From a bacterium (GTDB taxonomy: Bacteria > UBP6 > JAFGXH01), in NCBI GenBank assembly GCA_027064085.1, contig JAMOQH010000056.1, positions 1 through 15,707 on the forward strand: a stretch of 15,707 nucleotides of DNA, written 5' to 3'. Below, piece after piece: positions 9,178 through 15,707 of this stretch. The notes beneath the pieces are model-generated. The model was given only the letters and a program-made list of their open reading frames with translations. It was not told the origin of the DNA and made no database searches. Numbering within the stretch: the first letter of the stretch is position 1; every line of letters begins with the position of its first letter. The position numbers and the translations under genes were made by a program.

Positions 9178-10325
9178 TGAATCTCGAACAAAAACAAAAA
9201 ATTACTAGCTTTTAGGCTGTAAAAATTAATTTCATCAGATAATTTTAAATCGCCACTGTAATTTCCAAATAGATATAATTTTTTATTTATAATTTTAAAA
9301 ACTCCATTAAAATAGCTTGCGCCTAATATTGCATTATGCCATATATTCTTTAAGTTTAAATCGTATTTTGAAATTATAATATTATTTCTATATTCAATTT
9401 TAGCAAAATATTCAATAAATAAACCTGTTTTTTTCACTTTGATTTTAGATGGAGTAACAACATAATCAAAATCTTTTAAATTATTTGTAACTAAGAGTTT
9501 TTGAGTATTATCAAATTTCTTTAAAATATTATTATAAGTAATTGCATATATATTTTCGTTTTTGTCTATTTCAAAAAATTTAACATTTGCTCCTTTAAGA
9601 ATTTCTTCTATTTTTTTAGTTTTTTTACCTATTTTATAAAACTTTTTTTCATTAGTTTTAAGATAAATACTCTCATTTCCTATTTTAATGCTATCTATTG
9701 CTATAAAACCTTTTCTAATTATTGATTTACTATAAATTTTCTTTAGATTCTCATCTAAAATCAGTAAAAAAGCATCTTCATAGCCTTTTTTTTCTAAAAA
9801 TTCAGATTTTCCTCCGTAATATCCTGCTATATATAGCTTATTTTCTTTAAATTTAGCTGTAGTAGGAAGAACCCCATAATTAGTTGATATATTTAAGTAA
9901 TTGATTAATGAACCTGTTTGAGTATTTAATTTAAGAATTAAAAGAGCATTAGTATTATTTGATTTTATAATTATTTTTTTATTATTAATCTCCAAGTTTA
10001 AGTCTTTGTTGTAATAAGTTGTTATATAAATTTCATTTTCACTGTTTTGTAAAATATTAACTCCTATTGCATCAATTTTCGTTTCCCAGATTAAAGCATT
10101 ATTTTTATCAAGTTTTTTTATTATTAATGAATTTACTTTATTTAGTAATAAGTATTTATTAGTATTTTTATCGCTAGTAATATCTTTGATTTTTATATTA
10201 ATTTCAGAGTTATCAAGCTTTATAGATTCTTTAAAATTTAAACAAGCATTATCCTCATTACTTTTACAATAAGAAAACAATGGAAAGTTAATAATCAACA
10301 TCAAAATAATCACTAAACACTTCAT
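9174..10325 (-). CDS. Secreted protein with beta-propeller (SBBP-like) repeats, function unknown
   Basis: This 383-residue protein begins with a Lys residue and a hydrophobic stretch (3-18), a probable signal peptide. Cys20 has no clear lipobox because the preceding residues are FSY. The rest is rich in short beta-strand units of the type 'N-x-x-hydrophobic-Y-hydrophobic' followed by KLD/KLN or LDENLK turns. Examples are NEIYITTYYN (97-106), LLILKLNTQTG (128-138), LYIAGYYGGKSEF (164-176), AFLLILDENLKKI (185-197), NIYAITYNN (258-266) and LYLFGNYSGDL (350-360). These resemble SBBP/beta-propeller repeats of exported proteins, at reduced similarity. The ATG has AGAGGA 5-6 nt upstream and its own promoter. 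It overlaps the CoA-transferase gene tail to tail. I cannot assign a function; an extracytoplasmic scaffold or binding role is a guess. Confidence 0.65.
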   Translation of the reverse strand: MKCLVIILMLIINFPLFSYCKSNEDNACLNFKESIKLDNSEINIKIKDITSDKNTNKYLLLNKVNSLIIKKLDKNNALIWETKIDAIGVNILQNSENEIYITTYYNKDLNLEINNKKIIIKSNNTNALLILKLNTQTGSLINYLNISTNYGVLPTTAKFKENKLYIAGYYGGKSEFLEKKGYEDAFLLILDENLKKIYSKSIIRKGFIAIDSIKIGNESIYLKTNEKKFYKIGKKTKKIEEILKGANVKFFEIDKNENIYAITYNNILKKFDNTQKLLVTNNLKDFDYVVTPSKIKVKKTGLFIEYFAKIEYRNNIIISKYDLNLKNIWHNAILGASYFNGVFKIINKKLYLFGNYSGDLKLSDEINFYSLKASNFLFLFEIH

Positions 10326-10356
10326 TTTTATCCTCTAATAAATAAAACACTCAAGT

Positions 10357-10386
10357 AGTATAGTATAAAAAATTGATATTTGACAA
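10357..10386 (-). promoter_or_regulatory. Promoter of the secreted propeller-like protein gene
   Basis: On the minus strand, TTGTCA (10381-10386) and TATACT (10357-10362) are 18 bp apart. This is a good sigma-70-like pair about 30 bp upstream of the ATG. A second overlapping TATACT lies at 10362-10367. It is back to back with the cysS promoter. Confidence 0.5.
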
Positions 10387-10414
10387 TATTTTATAGTTAT
10401 TTATCAGTATCTTA

Positions 10415-10443
10415 TTGAAAAAATACTAACATTGAGATATAAT
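10415..10443 (+). promoter_or_regulatory. Promoter of cysS
   Basis: TTGAAA (10415-10420), a 17-bp spacer and a perfect TATAAT (10438-10443) are placed 23 bp before the cysS start codon, so the leader is short. Confidence 0.7.
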
Positions 10444-10466
10444 AAGTCGCTTTTTATGGAGTTTAT

Positions 10467-11951
10467 ATGAAAGTTTACAACACTTTAACTAAGAAAAAAG
10501 AAGAATTTAAGACAATTCAAGAAGGAAAAGTTGGAATGTATGTATGTGGAGTAACAGTTTATGATTACTGTCATGTAGGGCATGCAAGAGCCTATTTATC
10601 CTTTGATGCAATTCATAGATATTTAGATTACAAGGGTTATGATGTTACTTATGTAAGAAACTTTACAGATGTTGATGATAAAATTATTAAAAGAAGTAAT
10701 GACGCAAATATTACGATAAAAGAGCTAACAGAAACTTATATAGATGCTTTTCATGAAGATATGCTTGCTCTTGGAATAAAAGATGTTTCTATTGAGCCAA
10801 AAGCAACAGAACACATATCAGATATGATAGAAATGATAGAAAATTTAATTAAAAATGGCCTAGCTTACGAAGCTAATGGTGATGTTTATTATGCTGTTGA
10901 AAAGTTTACAACTTATGGTGGTTTATCAAATAGAAATATTGAAGATATGTTAGCTGGAGCAAGAGTTGACATTTTAGAAGGTAAAAGAAATCCTCTTGAT
11001 TTTGCATTATGGAAAACCTCAAAAGAAAACGAACCATTTTGGGAAAGCCCATGGGGAAAAGGAAGACCAGGTTGGCACATAGAATGCTCTGCTATGAGTA
11101 CTAAATATTTAGGTAAAACCTTTGATATACATGGCGGTGGTAAAGATTTAGTTTTTCCTCATCATGAAAACGAGATAGCTCAAGCAGAGGGTGCAAATGG
11201 TCAAAAATATGTAAATTACTGGATGCATAATGGCTTTGTGAATATTGATGGTGCCAAAATGAGTAAATCTTTGGGTAACTTTTTTACCATCAGAAATCTA
11301 CTTGAAAACTATGACAGTGAAATCATTAGATTTTTTATTTTATCTAATCACTATCGCTCTCCTATTAATTTCAAAGTTGAAAATTATAAAGATGAATCAG
11401 GAAATGATAAAGTTAGATTTATTTCTTTAGATGAAGTTGAAGAAAGATTATACAATATTTATGATGCTTTCGATAAAATGAACGCTATTATTAATGCTGA
11501 TGGTAAAGAAGGAGCTAATTTGGATTCTGACTTCACATCAAAAATTTTAGAAAACTTTGAAAATGCAATGAACGATGATTTTAACACTGCAGCTGCACTA
11601 GGTGAGTTTTCTAAAGTAATAAAATTTATAAACGAAATAATCACAAAACCAAAAACAAAAATGAAAAATAAAAAAGCTACACTTAAAGAAGTTGCTCCTC
11701 AAGTTAAAGTAATTGCTGATATTTTAAATATTTTCAACAAAGATCCAAAAGAATTTTTAAATATGATTACTGAAAAAAGATTAAAATTAAAAAATATTGA
11801 CAAAAATGATATTTTAAATTTAATTGAAGCAAGAAAATTAGCAAAACAAGAAAAAAACTATCAAAAATCAGACGAAATAAGAGAGCAACTCAACAAAATG
11901 GGTGTTATAATCCAGGATACTGCCAATGGTGTTGAATGGCGTTTGAAATAA
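10467..11951 (+). CDS. cysS: Cysteinyl-tRNA synthetase
   Basis: This 494-residue class I synthetase charges tRNA-Cys with cysteine in the cytoplasm. The Rossmann catalytic domain has YVCGVTVYDYCHVGHAR, with Cys27 and the HIGH variant HVGH (36-39). Zinc ligands Cys207 (GWHIEC), His232 and Glu236 (PHHENE) are in family positions, and KMSKS is at 264-268. The C-terminal helical anticodon-binding part ends with the usual ARKLAKQEKNYQKSDEIR and VEWRLK. An 11-residue or so insertion follows INFKVENY (about 308-319) compared with E. coli CysS; it does not touch known catalytic residues. The ATG follows GGAG by 6 nt. A small hairpin (11945-11959) sits over the stop codon. The gene appears complete and functional. 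Confidence 0.97.
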   Translation: MKVYNTLTKKKEEFKTIQEGKVGMYVCGVTVYDYCHVGHARAYLSFDAIHRYLDYKGYDVTYVRNFTDVDDKIIKRSNDANITIKELTETYIDAFHEDMLALGIKDVSIEPKATEHISDMIEMIENLIKNGLAYEANGDVYYAVEKFTTYGGLSNRNIEDMLAGARVDILEGKRNPLDFALWKTSKENEPFWESPWGKGRPGWHIECSAMSTKYLGKTFDIHGGGKDLVFPHHENEIAQAEGANGQKYVNYWMHNGFVNIDGAKMSKSLGNFFTIRNLLENYDSEIIRFFILSNHYRSPINFKVENYKDESGNDKVRFISLDEVEERLYNIYDAFDKMNAIINADGKEGANLDSDFTSKILENFENAMNDDFNTAAALGEFSKVIKFINEIITKPKTKMKNKKATLKEVAPQVKVIADILNIFNKDPKEFLNMITEKRLKLKNIDKNDILNLIEARKLAKQEKNYQKSDEIREQLNKMGVIIQDTANGVEWRLK

Positions 11952-12100
11952 ACTATTTCTTAAATAATTAAAACAATAATAAGGGTTTAATATGAAATTT
12001 ATAATAAGTATTTTAATCTCCTATATTTCATACCTTAAGTAAAAAATAAAATTATTAATTTAAACTGTTAAATAGCTTAGACTAAGATTTAATTTCAAGT

Positions 12101-12150
12101 GAAGACCTTGGGCTGAACGAACAACGGAAAACTTGTTTTACAAGGTTGAA
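12101..12150. ncRNA. Candidate structured RNA or hairpin element (unidentified)
   Basis: This block is roughly 40% GC or more while its flanks are near 20%. It can fold as nested stems: ACCTTG (12105-12110) pairs with CAAGGT (12141-12146), and inside it AACAA (12120-12124) pairs with TTGTT (12133-12137) around the loop CGGAAAAC. It lies upstream of the ffh promoter, so it is not in the ffh leader. It lacks the SRP RNA tetraloop/asymmetric-loop signature and tmRNA features. It has no clear promoter or T-run. It could also be a remnant coding segment. Strand unknown. Confidence 0.3.
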
Positions 12151-12175
12151 GTTGCAAAAAAACAGATAAAAACCA

Positions 12176-12204
12176 TTGAAAACATACTTAAATTAGTGTA
12201 TAAT
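12176..12204 (+). promoter_or_regulatory. Promoter of ffh
   Basis: TTGAAA (12176-12181), a 17-bp spacer and a perfect TATAAT (12199-12204) predict a start near 12211 and a leader of about 68 nt before the ffh ATG. Confidence 0.7.
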
Positions 12205-12278
12205 ATAGCGTTTAAAAGTGGATTATCAAAGATTTGATTAAGTAATTAAGAAAATAATTAAGAAAATGGAGGCTATAA

Positions 12279-13865
12279 ATGTTTGATGTTATTTCGAGTG
12301 GATTTAAGAATGCTAAAAATAGATTTAAAGGGCAATCAGAACTTACAATAGAAAATATAAAACCAGCTCTTAGAGATATTAGACAATCCTTATTAGAAGC
12401 TGATGTTGAATTTAAAATTGTGAAAAAGTTTTTGAAGAATGTTGAAGAAAAAGCTCTTGGAGAAACAGTAAAAACTACAATTAAGCATAAAGGTGAAAAG
12501 CGTAAAATTAAACCTGCTGATGCATTTGTAAAAATATGTCAAGAAGAACTTGAAGCTTTAATGGGGCCAGTTGATACTTCTATAAACTATAGAGAAAAAG
12601 GGCCTTCTATTATTATGATGATGGGACTTCAAGGAAGTGGTAAAACTACAACTACTGGAAAATTAGCAAAAATGCTTACCGAAGAAGGTAAAAGAGTTTT
12701 ACTTGTAGCAGCCGATATTTATAGACCTGCAGCTATTGATCAATTAAAGGTTATAGGGGATACATTAGATTTAAAGGTATTCTCAGAAGCAAACACAAGC
12801 CCACAAGATATTTGTTCTCATGCTGTTAATTATGCAATTGAACATAAATATAATTTACTAATCTTTGATACAGCAGGGCGACTTGCAATTGATGATAAAT
12901 TAATGGGTGAGCTTGAAGAAATAGACAGAAGAACAAAACCTGATAACAAATTTCTTGTTATTGACTCAATGATAGGGCAAGATGCTGTTCATACAGCAAA
13001 AGAATTTAACAATAGGCTTGAAATAGATGGTGTAATCCTTACTAAACTAGATGGTGACGCAAGAGGTGGTGCAGCTCTATCAGTTAAAGAAGTTACTCAA
13101 AAACCAATTAAATTCTTAGGTATGGGAGAAACCTTTGATAAATTAGAAGTTTTTAGACCTGAAGGACTTGCATCTAGAATTTTAGGAATGGGTGATATCA
13201 TTGGGCTTGTTAATGATTTTGAAAAAGTTGTTGATGATAAAGCCGAAGAAGATGCAATGAAAATGCTTTCTGGAAATTTTGATTTTTACGATTTTAAAAA
13301 ACAAATGGGTATGATAGGAAAATTAGGGTCAGTAAAAGATCTCATGGCAAAAATGCCTATGGGCAATATGCAAATTCCTGATGAATTAGATGAAAGTACT
13401 TTTGGAAAAACTGTTTTTATGATTGATTCTATGACTCATAAAGAAAGACTTTACCCGGAAACAATAAATGAAAGCAGAATGATGAGAATATCTAAAGGTA
13501 GTGGGAGAAATCTAAAAGAAGTAAAAGAGCTTATGATGCAGTTCAATACCATGAAAAAAATGATGGAACAATTCTCTATGGGAAACACTGGTTTTTTAAA
13601 AAACATTCCAGGAATTAAGCAATTAATGCAGTTAAAGGATATGAAGGGAATGCTATCTGGTGGTGGCCTTGGTGACATGTTTGGTGGTGGTGGAATGCCA
13701 GATATGGGTGGAATGGAAAATATGTTTGGTAATATGATGGGGCAACAACAGACAGGCCAAGCTAAAAAGTCTAAAAAACAACCAAGAGTATTTAAAAGAG
13801 CCAATAGAGATAAAAAGAAAAAAATTGCAGCAAAATCTCGTAAAAAAAATAGAAAAAAGAAATAA
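12279..13865 (+). CDS. ffh: Signal recognition particle protein Ffh (SRP54) with long C-terminal tail
   Basis: This 528-residue SRP GTPase binds 4.5S RNA and signal sequences and delivers nascent membrane proteins to FtsY. The N domain is residues 1-95. The G domain has GLQGSGKT (116-123), DIYRPAA (146-152), DTAGR (197-201) and TKLD (255-258). The M domain (about 325-455) is methionine-rich and includes the RNA-binding RISKGSGR (403-410). Bacterial Ffh usually ends near 450-460. Here about 70 extra residues follow: a Gly/Met segment (GGGLGDMFGGGGMPDMGG and onward, 460-487) and a Lys/Arg tail (496-528). The ATG has GGAGG (12268-12272) 6 nt upstream, and the gene has its own promoter. No rpsP follows, unlike many genomes. 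Function is secure; the role of the tail is unknown. Confidence 0.97.
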   Translation: MFDVISSGFKNAKNRFKGQSELTIENIKPALRDIRQSLLEADVEFKIVKKFLKNVEEKALGETVKTTIKHKGEKRKIKPADAFVKICQEELEALMGPVDTSINYREKGPSIIMMMGLQGSGKTTTTGKLAKMLTEEGKRVLLVAADIYRPAAIDQLKVIGDTLDLKVFSEANTSPQDICSHAVNYAIEHKYNLLIFDTAGRLAIDDKLMGELEEIDRRTKPDNKFLVIDSMIGQDAVHTAKEFNNRLEIDGVILTKLDGDARGGAALSVKEVTQKPIKFLGMGETFDKLEVFRPEGLASRILGMGDIIGLVNDFEKVVDDKAEEDAMKMLSGNFDFYDFKKQMGMIGKLGSVKDLMAKMPMGNMQIPDELDESTFGKTVFMIDSMTHKERLYPETINESRMMRISKGSGRNLKEVKELMMQFNTMKKMMEQFSMGNTGFLKNIPGIKQLMQLKDMKGMLSGGGLGDMFGGGGMPDMGGMENMFGNMMGQQQTGQAKKSKKQPRVFKRANRDKKKKIAAKSRKKNRKKK

Positions 13866-13869
13866 AATC

Positions 13870-13890
13870 ATAAATAATGTGTTTATTTAT
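13870..13890. repeat. AT-only inverted repeat between ffh and batA
   Basis: ATAAATAA (13870-13877) and TTATTTAT (13883-13890) form a perfect 8-bp stem with loop TGTGT. It has no following T-run. It could be a weak attenuator or chance in AT-rich DNA. No promoter was recognised for batA, so read-through from ffh is possible. Confidence 0.3.
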
Positions 13891-13913
13891 AGGTTTGTTA
13901 TGAAGGATACCTA

Positions 13914-14933
13914 ATGGAATGGGGTCATAAAATATATTTTTGGTTATTAACTATTATACCAATTTTGGTTATTTGGGGAATTTACTTCTTTAAATCTAAA
14001 ATAAACAACTTTAATCTTCCTTTTGGAGTTTATTTTAATCAAATAAAAAAAAACACATCATACATAAAACTATATATTAAGTTTTCATTTTTTACACTAG
14101 CACTACTACTGCTTATATTAACACTAGCATCTCCTGCTTATGGAGAAAAATCTAAAATCGTTAAGAAGTCAGGAATTGATATAATTATTGCCCTTGATAT
14201 TAGTCGTTCTATGTTAGCAGAAGATATTTCTCCATCAAGAATTGATAGAGCAAAAATGGAATTATCCCTCTTTATAAATAAATTAAAAAGTGATAGACTT
14301 GGGTTAATTGCTTTTGCTGGCTTAGCATATCCACAATCACCATTAACAATAGATTATTCTATAATTAAAACATTTCTTTCTTCAATGGAGATTGGAGATA
14401 TTCCCGTTGGAGGAACAAATATTGAAATGGCAATAAATACAGCAATTAATATGTTTGATAATGGTACAAGAGGCGGAAATAGATCAAAAGTTTTAATTTT
14501 ATTAACTGATGGCGAATCTCATGATGGAAAAGCAATTCGGGCTGCAAAAAAAGCAGCAGAAAAAGGAATAGTGATATATACAATAGGTATTGGGTCTAAA
14601 GATGGTGAACTGATACCAATAAGAGACAAAAACGGAAAGAATAAAGGTTATTTAAAAGATCATGGTAAACCTATTTTAACCAAATTAAATGATAATCTAT
14701 TAAAAGAGATTTCTAGCATAACAGATGGTAAATATTATTCATTTAAAGATAATTCTCAAGATTTAGAAGGAATAATAACAAAAATATCTTTAATGGAGAA
14801 AAAAACATTAAAAGAAGAGTTTAGAATATTAAAAGAAGAGAGGTATCAAATACCACTTAGTTTTGCATTATTTTTTCTTTTACTTGCTTCATTTATTTCA
14901 GAGAGAAGTAATAAAAAAGAGAGGAAATCATGA
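13914..14933 (+). CDS. batA: BatA/BatB-type von Willebrand factor A membrane protein
   Basis: This 339-residue membrane-anchored VWA protein belongs to the Bat (Bacteroides aerotolerance-like) group. Two N-terminal membrane segments (about 7-25 and 54-76) and one C-terminal segment (about 313-329) flank the VWA domain (about 88-285). The metal-ion-dependent adhesion site is complete: DISRS (Asp95, Ser97, Ser99), Thr168 in GGT, and Asp199 in TDGE. Bat proteins are thought to form envelope complexes with MoxR-type ATPases and help with stress or envelope protein handling; their exact role is unsettled. AAGGA lies 6 nt before the ATG. The next gene overlaps it at ATGA, so the two are translationally coupled. 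No MoxR ATPase or DUF58 gene lies upstream here; ffh does. BatB cannot be told apart from BatA by sequence alone. Confidence 0.85.
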   Translation: MEWGHKIYFWLLTIIPILVIWGIYFFKSKINNFNLPFGVYFNQIKKNTSYIKLYIKFSFFTLALLLLILTLASPAYGEKSKIVKKSGIDIIIALDISRSMLAEDISPSRIDRAKMELSLFINKLKSDRLGLIAFAGLAYPQSPLTIDYSIIKTFLSSMEIGDIPVGGTNIEMAINTAINMFDNGTRGGNRSKVLILLTDGESHDGKAIRAAKKAAEKGIVIYTIGIGSKDGELIPIRDKNGKNKGYLKDHGKPILTKLNDNLLKEISSITDGKYYSFKDNSQDLEGIITKISLMEKKTLKEEFRILKEERYQIPLSFALFFLLLASFISERSNKKERKS

Positions 14934-15707
14934 AAAGGATTTTATTGATTTTATTAATTATTTTTAATATGGGCTTTTCTTTATTTGAAAAGGAGAATAC
15001 CAAGGTAGAAAGAGGTAACAATTTTTTAAAAGAAGGGAAATTTAAAGATGCTACAGATAATTTTTTAAGCTCTCTTAAAGATGATTTATCAGATAAACCT
15101 TCTGTCTACTATAATCTAGGAAATACTTATTATAAACAAAAAAATTATCAAGAAGCAATAAATAATTATCTAAAATCATTGAAATCTAAGAATCAAGAAG
15201 TTAGAGACAACTCTTTTTATAATATGGGAAACTCTTATTTTAACTTAAAAAAATATGATAAAGCTTTAAAATATTATAAAAAATATGCTCATAATAATCC
15301 TAATGATATAAATGTTAAACATAATATTGAAGTTTTACAAAAAATTCTTAAAAAACAACAAAAACAAAATAAAAATAACAAAGACAAGAAAAACAAGAAA
15401 GACAAAAAAGACAAAAAAGATAAGAATAATAAACAAGATAATAAAAATAAAGAAAAGAAAGACAAAGATAGCAAAAAACAAAATCAAGATAAGAGTAAGG
15501 ACGAGGCGTCGACTCGTCCAAAAGACAATAAAAATAAAGAAAAGAAAGACCAAAGTAAGGACGAGTCGTCGACTCGTCCAAAAGACAAACAAAATAAAGA
15601 TAAAAAAGACCAAAGTAAGGACGAGGCGTCGACTCGTCCAAAAGACAAACAAAATAAAGATAAAAAAGACCAAAGTAAGGACGAGGCGTCGACTCGTCCA
15701 AAAGACA
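14930..15707 (+). CDS. batC: BatC-like TPR protein with Lys/Asp-rich repetitive tail (partial, runs off the edge)
   Basis: The 259 codons present begin at ATG 14930, overlapping the batA stop (ATGA); AGGAAA lies just upstream. MKRILLILLIIFNMGFS is a signal peptide or membrane anchor. Three TPR units follow: VERGNNFLKEGKFKDATDNF (26-45), VYYNLGNTYYKQKNYQEAI (59-77) and FYNMGNSYFNLKKYDKAL (96-113). This matches BatC-like proteins that follow the VWA gene in bat operons and probably offer a periplasmic protein-interaction surface. From about residue 140 the sequence is a disordered Lys/Asp/Asn/Gln linker. From residue 189 it becomes a 20-residue repeat with the core KDEASTRPKD, at least four times, open at the window edge. 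The repeat DNA is GC-rich at its core and uses codons such as GCG, TCG and CGT that are rare in the neighbours. Total length unknown. Confidence 0.8.
   Translation, partial: MKRILLILLIIFNMGFSLFEKENTKVERGNNFLKEGKFKDATDNFLSSLKDDLSDKPSVYYNLGNTYYKQKNYQEAINNYLKSLKSKNQEVRDNSFYNMGNSYFNLKKYDKALKYYKKYAHNNPNDINVKHNIEVLQKILKKQQKQNKNNKDKKNKKDKKDKKDKNNKQDNKNKEKKDKDSKKQNQDKSKDEASTRPKDNKNKEKKDQSKDESSTRPKDKQNKDKKDQSKDEASTRPKDKQNKDKKDQSKDEASTRPKD
15494..15707 (+). repeat. In-frame 60-bp tandem repeats, each with a GC-rich palindrome
   Basis: Copies begin at 15494, 15554, 15614 and 15674 (the last cut by the edge), exactly 60 bp apart, and encode a 20-residue period. Each contains a 21-bp dyad (15499-15519, 15559-15579, 15619-15639, 15679-15699): GGACGAGNC, loop GTC, GACTCGTCC. 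In the second copy the 9-bp arms pair perfectly (N=T); in the others one base differs (N=G). The dyad is about 70% GC in an otherwise A-rich context. The last two copies are identical over the visible part, which suggests recent duplication. Confidence 0.9.

Larger units (their letters stand above)
11952..12278. other. 327-bp intergenic region between cysS and ffh
   Basis: It holds no convincing long gene. From left to right there are a stop-codon hairpin of cysS (GAAATA/TATTTC, 11945-11959, no T-run) and a 16-codon ORF MKFIISILISYISYLK (11992-12042) inside an 8-bp inverted repeat (11991-11998 with 12025-12032). Next comes a GC-enriched hairpin block (12101-12150), then the ffh promoter (12176-12204). 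The ffh leader follows, with a short dyad ATCAAA-GA-TTTGAT (12225-12238) and a tandem 12-bp repeat TAATTAAGAAAA (12243-12266). No tRNA or known riboswitch signature was recognised. Confidence 0.6.

Noticed and set aside
12101-12150. 4.5S SRP RNA gene next to ffh
   Set aside because: The block lacks the conserved GGUCAGG...GGAAG...AGCAGCC apical core, so it is not called as SRP RNA.
13451-13871. Reverse-strand open frames under the 3' end of ffh
   Set aside because: They are antisense to the Gly/Met-rich tail of ffh, with low-complexity Pro/Ile/Phe composition and no ribosome site.
15335-15701. Reverse-strand open frames rich in Phe/Leu/Tyr across the repeats
   Set aside because: They are shadows of the Lys/Asp-rich coding strand (AAA/GAC read backwards gives TTT/GTC) and have no credible start or ribosome site.
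15494-15707. CRISPR-like array
   Set aside because: The whole 60-bp unit repeats without unique spacers and stays in the reading frame of the TPR gene.

Overview
The window is about 15.7 kb of very AT-rich DNA, roughly 27% GC by eye, densely packed with protein genes. Strong Shine-Dalgarno sites (AGGAG/GGAGG), TTG starts, sigma-70-like promoters, a flagellar rod gene and a Bat-type von Willebrand/TPR locus point to a motile bacterium, probably Gram-negative. Such loci are common in spirochaetes, Bacteroidetes and deltaproteobacteria-like groups. I cannot fix the phylum from the sequence.

Left part (1-2194): the 3' end of flgC runs into fadH, a three-cofactor 2,4-dienoyl-CoA reductase on the minus strand. 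fadH is preceded by a long perfect inverted repeat whose core resembles the TetR-family FadR operator. Middle part (2245-5934): a consensus promoter drives three tightly spaced genes. They are a prolyl-tRNA synthetase-like protein that keeps its editing and anticodon-binding regions but has lost the aminoacylation signature residues, an SDR/epimerase-like protein with an altered cofactor-binding motif, and a NifS-like cysteine desulfurase. This cassette is the least ordinary part of the window.

Next (5938-9177): a second FadR-type operator and a promoter precede a VLCAD/ACAD9-size acyl-CoA dehydrogenase, which is followed closely by a DUF2889 protein. A separate CoA-transferase alpha subunit comes next, without its usual beta partner. 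Together with fadH this looks like a fatty-acid beta-oxidation neighbourhood, and two of its units share a predicted repressor site. Then (9174-10325, minus strand) comes a secreted protein with beta-propeller-like repeats whose 3' end overlaps the CoA-transferase gene tail to tail.

Right part (10415-15707): housekeeping genes cysS and ffh are separated by a 327-bp intergenic stretch. That stretch holds a locally GC-enriched hairpin block and the ffh promoter. They are followed by batA and a TPR protein (BatC-like) that runs off the window edge. The TPR protein's tail contains four in-frame 60-bp repeats, each carrying a GC-rich palindrome very unlike the surrounding DNA. Ffh has an unusual Gly/Met-rich and Lys-rich C-terminal extension.
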